Shown: piece by piece, positions 10,264 to 18,763 of the stretch
How positions within the stretch are numbered: the stretch's first letter is position 1
Layout of the letters: each line of letters opens with the position of its first letter
Assembly (NCBI GenBank): GCA_030697555.1
Contig: JAUYPV010000136.1
Coordinates: 1 to 41,813, forward strand
Source: Hyphomonadaceae bacterium
Lineage (GTDB): Bacteria > Pseudomonadota > Alphaproteobacteria > Caulobacterales > Hyphomonadaceae
Reading direction: 5' to 3'
Length of the DNA stretch: 41,813 bases
The notes under the pieces: model-generated
Databases searched by the model: none
Seen by the model: only the letters and a program-made list of their open reading frames with translations
Told to the model about the DNA's origin: nothing
Position numbers and translations under genes: made by a program

Positions 10264-11205
10264 TCATTTGTGGCCCGCCGCCTGCTTTCGTTCAACCACG
10301 CGGGCGCCACCGAGGATGCCGGCCATGCTGTAGTCGCCCTCGTGGCAGGCGAATTCGAATATCCGCTCTTTCGAGCGCGCCATGACGGTCTCGGCCGTCC
10401 ACCCCTGCGCATAGAGGGCGGAATCCTCGATCGTAAATCGGTACAGGATTTCGTCCGGCCCGATCAGGCTTAAGCGCTCGGTGATCCGCGTATTCGGCGA
10501 GATGGGGAAAGTGATCCCGGCCCCGGCATTTCGGATCCTGTCGCCGGGAGGAAAGCCGCCTGTCTCGACCACCAGCGTGTCGCCGTTCCAGCTTCCTTTC
10601 GACGAGCCGCCGCGAGGGATTTGGGGACCCGTATTCCCATCGAGTGGAATGATGCGGAGCTGGTTATAGCTTTCGGTGAAGAAGACGACGTGCGTGTCTG
10701 TCTGGACAACCTGCCGGATATTGCTGGCGGGCTGGGTGAGGAAGGGTGCAAAGCCATTGCCAGACATGAGGCAACGTTCGGTGAGGCTACGCTGTTCGGG
10801 ACCGTCGACGCCGGTGACGCCGTTGGGCTGAGTCTGACCGCGGCGAGCGCGGCCTTCCTGGGTCAAGGGCAAGTGGCCATCAGGCGGATCGACGATCAGC
10901 GACGACCGCACCTCGCCGCGGACGACCAGCGTCCCAACAAGATCGCGCGCGGGCACACCCATCGGATTGGCGGCATCGAGCCTTGCGAGAAACGCTCGGG
11001 TGAGCGCTTCCCCTTCGGCCGGTGAGATCACCAGCGTCTTCCACTCCGGCATACGCTCAAGCGGTGTGGTCCAGCGTGTGGTCCAGACGCCCCCGAAATC
11101 CGGCTTGCCGTCGACGGTTCTCGGGAGCTGGGCACACGCGGGTCCAGGCTGCGCCAGCGTCAGGCACGCAGCCACGCACAACCAAGCCAGGCGAACATTC
11201 CCCAT
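10264..11205 (-). CDS. Exported protein of unknown function
   Basis: A 313-aa secreted protein with a clear Sec signal peptide (hydrophobic core about residues 4-22, cleavage near ACAQ). The mature part opens with [12 protein letters not shown] and contains PNTRITERL and repeated short beta-rich segments. This type is common as multi-copy exported proteins in soil proteobacteria and acidobacteria, but I know of no assigned biochemical role. The start at 11203-11205 is chosen because it places the signal peptide at the N-terminus; the frame stays open to 11367. It is divergent from the cupin gene across 116 bp. Confidence 0.75.
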   Translation of the reverse strand: MGNVRLAWLCVAACLTLAQPGPACAQLPRTVDGKPDFGGVWTTRWTTPLERMPEWKTLVISPAEGEALTRAFLARLDAANPMGVPARDLVGTLVVRGEVRSSLIVDPPDGHLPLTQEGRARRGQTQPNGVTGVDGPEQRSLTERCLMSGNGFAPFLTQPASNIRQVVQTDTHVVFFTESYNQLRIIPLDGNTGPQIPRGGSSKGSWNGDTLVVETGGFPPGDRIRNAGAGITFPISPNTRITERLSLIGPDEILYRFTIEDSALYAQGWTAETVMARSKERIFEFACHEGDYSMAGILGGARVVERKQAAGHK

Positions 11206-11321
11206 GGACCCACCTTGTCCCAGGCATCGGACCAATAATCTGACCGAGAAAACGAAAGGCGTCCACCGAAGGGCGGGTGAAGCAGATGACATGCAGACGC
11301 ATGCAAGGCTAGGCTCGGCGC

Positions 11322-11813
11322 ATGACAGACAAAATCGAGCAAGACGCGGCAGCTCCTCCGGTCGCATCCGAAGCCATCGCCTGGGAAACCTGGAGCCAGG
11401 GCGAGAAGTACGGCAGCCGGTTCAGGCACCTCACCCGGGCGGCCGTGGGAGACAAACCCTACCATGTCGGCGTCGCCATCGAGGAGCTGCCGCCGGGCAA
11501 GCAGTCCTGCCCCTTCCATTTCCACATGCTGGAGGAGGAGCACATCCTGGTGCTGGAAGGCGAATGCACGCTGCGGCTGGGAGAGGAGCGCCTCCGCTTC
11601 AAGGCGGGTGACTATGCGGTCTTTCCTGCCGGCGCGAAGGTTGGGCACTGCCTCGTCAACGAGGGCGACAAGACCTGCCGCTATGTCGTGATCGGCGAGG
11701 ACAACCCGAACGAGAGCTGTGTCTATCCGGACTCGAACAAGGTTTCGAATCGCTGGCTTGGCGAGCGCTATGACCGCGCCGCTCAGAAAGACTACTGGGA
11801 CGGCGAGGAGTAG
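11322..11813 (+). CDS. Cupin-domain protein
   Basis: A single-domain cupin of 163 aa, presumably a cytosolic metal-binding enzyme or sensor. The first cupin motif is visible as CPFHFHMLEEEH with the downstream LEGE, giving the His-x-His and Glu ligands, and the second motif is near FPAGAKVGHCLVN with its histidine. The C-terminal extension (NRWLGERYDRAAQKDYWDG) is typical of a subfamily close to quercetin-dioxygenase-like or sugar-isomerase-like cupins. The substrate is unknown. The TAG at 11811-11813 is directly followed by the convergent bactofilin stop with no spacer. Confidence 0.8.
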   Translation: MTDKIEQDAAAPPVASEAIAWETWSQGEKYGSRFRHLTRAAVGDKPYHVGVAIEELPPGKQSCPFHFHMLEEEHILVLEGECTLRLGEERLRFKAGDYAVFPAGAKVGHCLVNEGDKTCRYVVIGEDNPNESCVYPDSNKVSNRWLGERYDRAAQKDYWDGEE

Positions 11814-12344
11814 TTACTCGGCGGCTTTCTTCGGCACGGCAACGATCGCCGGCGCGTCGGCCAGCGGGTTCTGCGCGCGCTTGGAGGCGCCTTCGAAGGT
11901 CGCGGCGGTGTCGATGCCGAGGGCGGCGTGGATGATGTCGCCGCGGACCACCGCGCCGGCGCCGAGCTGGACGATCTGGCCGTGGATGCGGCCATCGACC
12001 GTGCCGAGGACGGTGACGGTTTCGGCGACCACATCGCCGCGGACCGAGCCGCCGGCGCCAATGGTGATGCTGGAGGCGCGGACATTGCCCTGGAACGCGC
12101 CGTAGATGTGAATCTCATCCGGCGTGGTGATCGTGCCGGTCATTTCGACATTGATCGACATGACCGAGGTGCGCTTGGCGTTCGAATTGGCAGGCTGTTT
12201 CGGGGTCGAGGGGGCCGAAAGCTCGGGCAGTTTGCCCTTCGCAAAATTGGCGGCGGCCTTGAGCAGGCCGCCTTCGTTGGCCGGCTTGGGGGCGCTGTCG
12301 ACGGTGCGGGTCAAGTCGAGGGTCTCGCCAGCAAAGCCGTTCAT
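11814..12344 (-). CDS. Bactofilin (polymer-forming cytoskeletal protein)
   Basis: A 176-aa bactofilin, a beta-helical protein that self-assembles into nucleotide-free filaments and localises cell-wall or stalk enzymes at the inner membrane in alphaproteobacteria. The core lies at about residues 60-160 with the hexapeptide-like repeat pattern ITIGAGGSVRGDVVAETV followed by GRIHGQIVQLGAGAVVRGD. The N-terminal 60 residues are Pro/Ala/Lys-rich and disordered, and the C-terminus (APAIVAVPKKAAE) is a short tail, as usual in the family. No M23 peptidase partner gene is adjacent. Confidence 0.9.
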   Translation of the reverse strand: MNGFAGETLDLTRTVDSAPKPANEGGLLKAAANFAKGKLPELSAPSTPKQPANSNAKRTSVMSINVEMTGTITTPDEIHIYGAFQGNVRASSITIGAGGSVRGDVVAETVTVLGTVDGRIHGQIVQLGAGAVVRGDIIHAALGIDTAATFEGASKRAQNPLADAPAIVAVPKKAAE

Positions 12345-12461
12345 GGTCCTTCTCCGCTGCTCCAGCCGTCATGAGACAGCGTACGGATCGGGTTGCACGA
12401 TCGGCGCCATGACGCGCCGGACCCACGTAAACCATCCTGAAGCTGGCCGTGGAGCGCCGCC

Positions 12462-13292
12462 CTACTTCGCCGCGCCCTTGGTTAGCAGGGCGTCGATTTC
12501 CCCGGCGAACGGCATGGCCTTCGTGAACTCCCACGTGCCCGCCGCCATCTCCTTCGCCGCGCCGATCATCGCGCTCATCGCCGCCGCGTGCATCATCCCG
12601 CCCGTCGAGATGCGCTTCACGCCGAGCGCGCCGACCTGCTCCACCGTCAGCATCTCCTTGCGCGGTCCGCGAACGATGTTGAACGGCCTGTCGACCGACC
12701 GGCAAACCTCGCGCACCTCGTCCGCCGTGTTGAGCCCCGGCGCGAACAACACGTCGGCGCCGGCTTCCTGGTAGGCCTGCAGCCGCTTGATGGTGTCGCC
12801 GAGATCCTGCCGCCCGTGGAGATAGTTCTCCGCCCGCGCGCACAGCATGAACTTGAACGGCAGTTTCTTCGCCGCTTCCGCCGCCGCCCTCACCCGCTCC
12901 GCCGCTTTCTCGAGTCCATGGATCGGATCGGAACGGTCGCCCGTGAAATCTTCGATCGAGCCGCCGACCAGCCCCGCCGCCGCGCCCTGCCTTATCGTCT
13001 CGGCGCAATCCTCCGGCTTCGGCCCGAAGCCGTCCTCGAGATCCGCCGCCAGCGGGATGTCGATCGCCGGCGCCATGGCGCGTATGTGCTCCATCACATT
13101 CTCACGCCCGGCATTGTAGTCTAGAAAACCGATCGAGCGCGCGTAACCGGCGCTGGTTGTCGTCAGCGCCTTGAAGCCGAGGCCGGCGAGGATGCGCGCC
13201 GAGCCCGGGTCCCACGGGTTTGGAATGATGAAGCAGCCGGGCGCCTTGTGCAGGGCTTCGAAGTCGGCGGCTTTCTGGGCCTGGGTTTTCAT
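12462..13292 (-). CDS. Isocitrate lyase/PEP mutase superfamily enzyme
   Basis: A 276-aa TIM-barrel enzyme of the isocitrate lyase/phosphoenolpyruvate mutase superfamily, likely a C-C bond lyase or oxaloacetate decarboxylase-like enzyme acting on a 2-oxo or 2-hydroxy dicarboxylate. Metal and substrate residues are visible in PNPWDPGSARIL (18-35), LTTTSAGYA and the acidic motif LAADLEDGFG. The KKCGH catalytic loop of true isocitrate lyase is absent, so it is not AceA. The start is the ATG at 13290-13292. It is divergent from the small exported protein at 13416. Confidence 0.8.
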   Translation of the reverse strand: MKTQAQKAADFEALHKAPGCFIIPNPWDPGSARILAGLGFKALTTTSAGYARSIGFLDYNAGRENVMEHIRAMAPAIDIPLAADLEDGFGPKPEDCAETIRQGAAAGLVGGSIEDFTGDRSDPIHGLEKAAERVRAAAEAAKKLPFKFMLCARAENYLHGRQDLGDTIKRLQAYQEAGADVLFAPGLNTADEVREVCRSVDRPFNIVRGPRKEMLTVEQVGALGVKRISTGGMMHAAAMSAMIGAAKEMAAGTWEFTKAMPFAGEIDALLTKGAAK

Positions 13293-13415
13293 GGGGAGAT
13301 CCTTCCGTTTCTCTGCCGGTTTCAGGCGTCACTCTATCCGCAGCCCGCCAATCCAGCGACGAAATTCCGACACGAACAGGCCCCAGCGTTCGGAGAATTC
13401 GTGGAGGGACGCGGA

Positions 13416-13832
13416 ATGGCCATCAAGGCAATCGTGGCGCTGGCGATGCTGGGCGCGATCGCCGCTCCCGCTGTCGCGCAATCGCCCGCCGACGGCGTTT
13501 GGAAGGGCACCGGCCTCCAGGTCGGCAGGACCGGCGTGCAGTCGACCTGGACTATCCGCATGACGGTGCAGCAGCACGGCAAGAGCGAGATCGAATATCC
13601 CAGCCTCGGCTGCAAGGGCGAGCTCACCCAGGTCGCCAACGGCGTCGAAGGTTTCGAATTCAACGAGCGCATCACCGAAGGTAATTGCATCGACCGTGGG
13701 CGTATCGTGGCGAAGCAACGCTCCGGCCGCGTCTTCTGGTTCTGGTACCAGCCTGGCGGCGGCGATGCGGACGCCTCGGCCGTCCTCTACAAGGACGACC
13801 TCTACGCCGGCCTCGACGTCCCCGGGTTCTGA
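13416..13832 (+). CDS. Small exported protein of unknown function
   Basis: A 138-aa secreted protein with a Sec signal peptide ending near AVAQ (residue 22). The mature domain, beginning ADGVWKGTGLQ, contains two cysteines (SLGCKGEL and GNCIDRG) that could form a disulfide, and the aromatic strand VFWFWY. It looks like a single small beta-barrel. GGA upstream of the ATG at 13416 supports this start. It precedes the amidohydrolase gene by 71 bp on the same strand and may be cotranscribed with it. Confidence 0.72.
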   Translation: MAIKAIVALAMLGAIAAPAVAQSPADGVWKGTGLQVGRTGVQSTWTIRMTVQQHGKSEIEYPSLGCKGELTQVANGVEGFEFNERITEGNCIDRGRIVAKQRSGRVFWFWYQPGGGDADASAVLYKDDLYAGLDVPGF

Positions 13833-13903
13833 TCCCCGCGCGAGACCGCTTTACCCCGGGCCGATTGACGCGCATCTACGGCGAGGGAAAGCGGGAGGAC
13901 TTC

Positions 13904-15181
13904 ATGCGCAGTCTCGTTCTGGGCTTGGCTGCCGCCATCGCGTTGGCGCCAGGCGCCGCAGCACAGAATGTCTACGTCACGGCCGACCGGCTGCTCGATG
14001 TGACGACAGGCCAGTTGATCCAGCGGCCAGCCATCGTCATTCAGGATGGGGTCATCACCGCCGTCGGCCCGCGTGACCGCACGCAGGTCCCCTCCGCCGC
14101 GCAGGTGATCGACCTGCCCGGCGTCACGCTCCTGCCCGGCATGATCGACATGCACGTGCACCTCGACTCGGATCCGACCTATGGCGGCTACACGGGCCTG
14201 CAGTTCACCGACGCGTTCTGGACCATCATGGCCGTTCCCAACGCCAAGGCGACGCTGGAGGCAGGCTTCACCACCGTGCGCAATGTCGGCTCGGCCGAAT
14301 ATTCGGACGTGGGACTGAAACAAGCGATTGAGGCGGGCAAGATTCCGGGGCCGCGCATCGTGCCGGCGGCATACTCGTTCGGCGCTACGGGCGGGCATTG
14401 CGATTCGACCTTCTTCCCTCCCTCGTTCGGCTCGAAGAGCCCTTACAACGCCGACAATCCCGAGGAAGGCCGCAAGCGCGTGCGCGAGCTTCGCAAGTAT
14501 GGCGCGGAGGTGATCAAGATCTGCGCGACGGGCGGCGTCTTCTCGGCCAACACCGAACCGGGCCAGCAGCAGCTCTCGCTCGAGGAGATGAAAGCCATCG
14601 CCGACGAGGCCCACATGTGGGGCCTGAAAGTGGCGGCCCACGCGCATGGCGCGGGCGGCATACGCGACGCGGCGCTGGCCGGCATCGACACCATCGAGCA
14701 CGCCAGCCTTGTCGACGACGCAGGCATCGCCGCCGCGAAGAAGATGGGCGCCTACTTCTCGATGGACATCTACAATACCGACTACACGCAAGCCGAAGGC
14801 GCCAGGAACGGCGTGCTGGAAGACAATCTCCGCAAGGACCGCGAGATCGCGGAGATCCAGCGCCAGAATTACCGCAAGGCGCTGAAGGCCGGCGTGAAGA
14901 TGGTCTACGGCACCGATGCCGGCGTCTTTCCGCACGGGCAAAACGCAAAGCAGTTCGCCGTGATGGTGCGCTATGGCGCAACGCCGCTGCAGGCGATCCA
15001 GCAGGCGACGATCAACGCCGCCGAAGCGCTGGGCTGGAAGGACAAGGTCGGCGTCGTCAAGCAGGGCGCATTCGGTGACCTTGTCGGCGTGATGGGCGAT
15101 CCGACACAAAATGTCGCGCTGCTGGAATCTCCCGTCTTCGTAATGAAGAACGGCGACGTGGTGAAAACTCCGGACAAGTGA
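13904..15181 (+). CDS. Exported amidohydrolase (prolidase-type)
   Basis: A 425-aa metal-dependent hydrolase of the amidohydrolase superfamily, exported by an N-terminal signal peptide (cleavage near AAAQ at about residue 22). The beta/alpha-barrel metal residues are visible: HVHLD after LPGMIDM, a candidate bridging lysine in EVIKICATGG, histidines in AHAHGAGG and IEHA, and the aspartate in YGTDAGVFPHG. It most resembles the Xaa-Pro dipeptidase/imidazolonepropionase-like branch, so a periplasmic peptidase or lactamase-type role is likely but the substrate is not known. GGGAGG upstream supports the ATG at 13904. Confidence 0.85.
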   Translation: MRSLVLGLAAAIALAPGAAAQNVYVTADRLLDVTTGQLIQRPAIVIQDGVITAVGPRDRTQVPSAAQVIDLPGVTLLPGMIDMHVHLDSDPTYGGYTGLQFTDAFWTIMAVPNAKATLEAGFTTVRNVGSAEYSDVGLKQAIEAGKIPGPRIVPAAYSFGATGGHCDSTFFPPSFGSKSPYNADNPEEGRKRVRELRKYGAEVIKICATGGVFSANTEPGQQQLSLEEMKAIADEAHMWGLKVAAHAHGAGGIRDAALAGIDTIEHASLVDDAGIAAAKKMGAYFSMDIYNTDYTQAEGARNGVLEDNLRKDREIAEIQRQNYRKALKAGVKMVYGTDAGVFPHGQNAKQFAVMVRYGATPLQAIQQATINAAEALGWKDKVGVVKQGAFGDLVGVMGDPTQNVALLESPVFVMKNGDVVKTPDK

Positions 15182-15303
15182 GAGCGCTGCGATCACCGGC
15201 CGCGCTTCCATTTCGGCGGCGGATCGTTCGGTTCGCCCGCTTCCACCGACGACGCACGCATGGCAGAATCCGTCCAACTGAGGGGGCGCCTCAGGGGACG
15301 TTC

Positions 15304-15381
15304 ATGTTGATACGCGTGGTTGTGTTCGTGGCGTTTGTCGCCGTGTGCGCCGCTTCCGCTTTTGCACAGGGCTTTTATTAG
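15304..15381 (+). CDS. 25-residue signal-peptide-like microprotein
   Basis: A very short reading frame (25 aa) with an AGGGGA site about 5 bp upstream of its ATG. The product is essentially a complete Sec signal peptide: basic Arg at position 4, a Val/Ala/Phe hydrophobic core and a cleavage-like AFAQ, then only GFY. The TAG shares two bases with the stop codon of the convergent phosphatase gene. It may be a real membrane microprotein or the remnant of an exported protein whose mature part was lost. Confidence 0.4.
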   Translation: MLIRVVVFVAFVAVCAASAFAQGFY

Positions 15382-16226
15382 ACTTCGATCAGCAGCGCTG
15401 TCGCATCGTCCGACGTCTTGAAGCGCCCGATCTTTGCATCGTCATCCGGATTTGATTCCATGTCGCGCAGCTCGTTCATCAGCGGGCCAAGCCCGCGCGC
15501 GATCACCGCCTCGATCAGCGTCTTGTCGTCATAGCGGCCATAGGGCGAGACAAGACGATAGAAACCGTCCGTCATCATCAGCACGTGCGTTCCCGGTGGG
15601 GCATCGGCCATCTGATGGATGATGTGCACCGCGGCCTCGGGCTGTACGCCGAACACCCAGTAGCCGCGTGTCGTATTGTGGATCGCCCGCACGTCCTGCA
15701 GCCATTTGCGGCGCTCGTCCTGCGTCATCGCCATCACTCGCTTGGCGCGGGTCTGCTCCTCGGCCGGTTTCGATGTTTCGCCCATCACCGACACCGAGCC
15801 ATCAGGCCGGCGCACAATTGCAACGGAATCGCCCAACGTGGCGCCTTCAATCCTGCCCTGCTTCACGCGCACCCAGGTCGCGGCAGCTGTCGGGTAGGAC
15901 GCAAGAGGAGCATCCTTCAGCGGGACTTTCGCTTCTTTCTCGGCAGCGGCAGTCAGACGCGGCAACAGGCGCGTGAAATAGGCGGGAGGCGTCTCGTTCG
16001 CCTGAGCCGGGGCCGCCAGCAGTTCCGCCGCGAGCAGTTCCGCGAAGCGTGCTGCGTCCGTCTCCGCCCGGCCGAACACGCGGATCGGACCAACATCTGT
16101 CGCGCCATCGATGACGCAGGCCCAGCCGGCCGCCTCGTCGAATACGTAGCGATCATCGCCCGTGCCCGTCTTCATGCCGCCGCCGAGCTTCGAGCCGGGC
16201 ATGGCGGTGTAGTCGACGATTTTCAT
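15378..16226 (-). CDS. PP2C-like protein phosphatase domain protein
   Basis: A 282-aa cytoplasmic protein resembling metal-dependent PPM/PP2C serine/threonine phosphatases. Metal-site motifs appear in order: DDRYVFDE near residue 25, DGATDVG (about 40), LGDSVAIV (mid-protein), MTDGFYRL and finally SDDATALL near the C-terminus. It lacks any sensor or transmembrane segment and has no kinase gene beside it. It could alternatively be a pseudophosphatase, but all acidic positions I can identify are present. The stop overlaps that of the 25-residue ORF on the other strand. Confidence 0.7.
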   Translation of the reverse strand: MKIVDYTAMPGSKLGGGMKTGTGDDRYVFDEAAGWACVIDGATDVGPIRVFGRAETDAARFAELLAAELLAAPAQANETPPAYFTRLLPRLTAAAEKEAKVPLKDAPLASYPTAAATWVRVKQGRIEGATLGDSVAIVRRPDGSVSVMGETSKPAEEQTRAKRVMAMTQDERRKWLQDVRAIHNTTRGYWVFGVQPEAAVHIIHQMADAPPGTHVLMMTDGFYRLVSPYGRYDDKTLIEAVIARGLGPLMNELRDMESNPDDDAKIGRFKTSDDATALLIEV

Positions 16227-16263
16227 GGGGAGGCTCCGAAGCGCGAGGCGCCTTCCTAGAGCC

Positions 16264-16479
16264 TCAGGTCGGCCGTGACGACCTCAGCGCGGCGGAAAAA
16301 TCGGCCAGTGTCTGGATGTAGTCGCCGCTCTCGCGCAGGCGCTGCACGTAGAGTTCGAGGATCTGGCGCGCGGCGACGCCCGCCTCAAGGCCGCACTTCT
16401 CGGCCTCTTCGGAGAAGAGCTTTTTCGACTCCGGATCGAGCCGGACGGTGAGAGGCTGGCGATTCTGGGTCTTGGACAT
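16264..16479 (-). CDS. Ribbon-helix-helix-like small protein
   Basis: A 71-aa protein with an N-terminal strand-like segment (PLTVRLDPESKKLF) followed by two helices (EEAEKCGLEAGVAARQILELY), which fits a ribbon-helix-helix DNA-binding domain, then a short C-terminal helix. It would act as a dimeric repressor, possibly of itself. It is transcribed divergently from another RHH-like gene at 16562, and the 82-bp gap contains repeated GCATTG half-sites. The function is inferred from fold pattern only. Confidence 0.6.
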   Translation of the reverse strand: MSKTQNRQPLTVRLDPESKKLFSEEAEKCGLEAGVAARQILELYVQRLRESGDYIQTLADFSAALRSSRPT

Positions 16480-16532
16480 GGCCTGATTCCATCAGCAGCT
16501 GTTGGCAGCCCCGCGCGCGAATCTGTTTGCAG

Positions 16533-16563
16533 GCATTGCATAGACAATGCAATAGCATTGCAT
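16533..16563. promoter_or_regulatory. Triple GCATTG/CAATGC operator candidate
   Basis: Three alternating half-sites lie in 31 bp: GCATTG at 16533-16538, CAATGC at 16545-16550 and GCATTG at 16555-16560. ATGCAAT at 16547-16553 and ATTGCAT at 16557-16563 also form a perfect dyad. The last repeat overlaps the start codon of the plus-strand RHH-like gene, as expected for autorepression. Confidence 0.55.
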
Positions 16564-16747
16564 GGCCAAGCCACCCGCCAGCCCGGACACCAAGCCCTTC
16601 ACGATCGTGCTGCCCGCCAAGGCAGCCGAAGGCCTTGAAATGCTTGTTGGAAACGGTCTCTACGGCGCGAGCCGGGCCGAGGTTGCCAAGAACATCATCC
16701 TCCAGCACCTCCAGGATCTCTGGAAGTCGGGCAAGCTTCCCGGCTGA
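16562..16747 (+). CDS. Ribbon-helix-helix-like small protein
   Basis: A 61-aa protein with a beta-strand segment (PFTIVLPAKAAEGLE) and two helices (GASRAEVAKNIILQHLQDLW), again fitting a ribbon-helix-helix regulator and similar in layout to the divergent 16264 gene without being a close copy. No Shine-Dalgarno sequence precedes its ATG; the start codon sits inside the GCATTG operator repeat, so transcription may begin very near the start codon. A role as an antitoxin-like or autoregulatory protein is possible, but no toxin gene is adjacent. Confidence 0.6.
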   Translation: MAKPPASPDTKPFTIVLPAKAAEGLEMLVGNGLYGASRAEVAKNIILQHLQDLWKSGKLPG

Positions 16748-16802
16748 CGGACCTCATCGCCCCATCATCGAAAATCCCCCGCAAAACCGGCGTTTTGGAG
16801 GG

Positions 16803-16818
16803 TTAAGAACGCATTAAC
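16803..16818. promoter_or_regulatory. CtrA-type binding box
   Basis: TTAA-GAACGCA-TTAAC is an exact match to the CtrA consensus TTAA-N7-TTAAC. It is 85 bp upstream of the gene at 16903 and just downstream of the RHH-like gene. Its position suits CtrA activation or repression of the 16903 gene. Confidence 0.55.
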
Positions 16819-16902
16819 TATTGAAGGCGATGTTGCGGTTCGCAGCCCGCAGCAGCCTTTAGCAGCTCCCGGCGGCTCGAAGCGGCAGGGAGGCCGCACG
16901 AC

Positions 16903-17334
16903 ATGGACACCCAGCACCCGATCGATTTCTGCCCTGCCGCCGCCTGCGGCCTCGCTATCGCCCGCCTCGAAGCCGCGACCGATCTGGTCGAAAGGCTGAG
17001 GGCCGAGGCGCAGCTCGCAAGATCACCCGCCCTGCTCCGCCGCCTCGAGACGATCGGCGAGGACCTGATGCTGGCGGCCGACGACGCGCGCACGCGGCTG
17101 TCGGAAGTAGAGCCCGTCTCCGCCGCCGGAGCGATTGCGCAGTTGCTTGCTGCCATCCGCGACATCCGGGCCGGCGATGACATGGAGAAAGTCCGCGCCC
17201 GCGATCTCGAAGCACGCGCTGTCCGCTTTCTCGTTGTCGCTGGATTTTCAACCGCCGCGATCTGCCGGCAGCTCAGCCACAGCAATCTTGGGCGCAGGAC
17301 CGTCTCACCTAGGACAGCGAGCCACGCAATCTGA
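16903..17334 (+). CDS. Hypothetical helical protein
   Basis: A 143-aa protein I do not recognise. It is mostly alpha-helical with an alanine/leucine/arginine-rich coiled-coil-like stretch (residues 20-100: IARLEAATDLVERL, LARSPALLRRLETIGEDL) and a C-terminal piece (VVAGFSTAAICRQL) that might be a degenerate helix-turn-helix. GGGAGG lies 9 bp upstream of the ATG, and a CtrA-type box lies 85 bp upstream. A long antisense frame covers it, but the spacing, ribosome site and box favour this strand. Confidence 0.5.
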   Translation: MDTQHPIDFCPAAACGLAIARLEAATDLVERLRAEAQLARSPALLRRLETIGEDLMLAADDARTRLSEVEPVSAAGAIAQLLAAIRDIRAGDDMEKVRARDLEARAVRFLVVAGFSTAAICRQLSHSNLGRRTVSPRTASHAI

Positions 17335-17409
17335 GCGCAGCTACCAGATCAGCGCCATCAGCAGCATACATTCCGCGCTTCGGCATCGCGGATCACAACT
17401 TCATTCATG

Positions 17410-17748
17410 CTAGGAACTTTGCAGGATCAGCATCGATTCTTCGGCGTCTGAGAGAAAGGCGCGGACGGTATCGGCCTGAAATCTAAGCTGGAGCTCGATC
17501 TCGTCGGTCGAGCAGTTTCCCAGCCTCACCCAGATCGTCTTCGGCGGAGCACCGAACAAAAGAGCCCGCTGTCTGAAATCGTCATCCTTGGAAACGATTG
17601 CCAGTCCGAGACTTTTGGCGGTCTCCCAGACGCGATCGTCGGCCCCGCGCTCAAGGCCAACGTCCTTCACATGCTGCGATGTTGGATAGATGTCAGATAG
17701 CCGTTTTACGAGACGCCAGGACAGGTTCTCGTCGAACAACAGGCTCAC
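17410..17748 (-). CDS. DUF5615 PIN-like toxin
   Basis: A 112-aa PIN-like ribonuclease of the DUF5615 family, the probable toxin of a type II toxin-antitoxin pair. Acidic active-site residues are visible in LLFDENLSWRL (Asp6, Glu7), in RGADDRVWETA and in VSKDDDFRQRA. It uses a GTG start whose first bases overlap the antitoxin stop as GTGA, so translation is coupled and toxin output depends on antitoxin translation. Whether it is toxic in this host is unknown. Confidence 0.85.
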   Translation of the reverse strand: MSLLFDENLSWRLVKRLSDIYPTSQHVKDVGLERGADDRVWETAKSLGLAIVSKDDDFRQRALLFGAPPKTIWVRLGNCSTDEIELQLRFQADTVRAFLSDAEESMLILQSS

Positions 17749-17969
17749 GCGTCAGCGCCGGCCAGCCGCCGTTCACGATCCGCCGCGAACGACAGAACGG
17801 CGCGGATATCGTCGTGGGTGAGTTCGGGGAAATCAGCAACGATCTCGTCAGCCGTCATGCCGGACGCCAGATACTCCAGCACATCATAAACGGTGATCCG
17901 AAGCCCGCGGATGCAAGGCTTCCCGGATCGCTTGCCGGGTTCGATGGTGATGATGTCCTTGTAGTTCAT
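17745..17969 (-). CDS. DUF433 antitoxin
   Basis: A 74-aa DUF433 protein, the usual antitoxin and DNA-binding partner of DUF5615 toxins. The diagnostic segments are KRSGKPCIRGLRITVYDVLEYLA and TADEIVADFPELTHDDIRAVL, which form a winged or tri-helical DNA-binding fold. It precedes the toxin and would repress the shared promoter. The ATG at 17967-17969 gives the full family length. It lies 44 bp downstream of yebC on the same strand, so readthrough from yebC is possible. Confidence 0.87.
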   Translation of the reverse strand: MNYKDIITIEPGKRSGKPCIRGLRITVYDVLEYLASGMTADEIVADFPELTHDDIRAVLSFAADRERRLAGADA

Positions 17970-18013
17970 GATCTGAATCTGTTCTTCATGATCCGGCCAG
18001 TCAAGGGCCGAGA

Positions 18014-18763
<750 letters not shown>

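Noticed and set aside
9735-10412. Upstream extension of the ABC ATPase frame (847 codons in total)
   Set aside because: The extension has no ABC-like sequence and overlaps the 9743-10147 gene in another frame; the ATPase family starts near 9734.
13802-15277. 491-codon minus-strand ORF
   Set aside because: Antisense shadow of the amidohydrolase gene in GC-rich DNA; the sense product has full catalytic motifs, the antisense product has none.
16818-17285. 155-codon minus-strand ORF opposite the 16903 gene
   Set aside because: Ser/Arg/Ala-rich shadow; the plus strand has a ribosome site and a CtrA box ahead of it.
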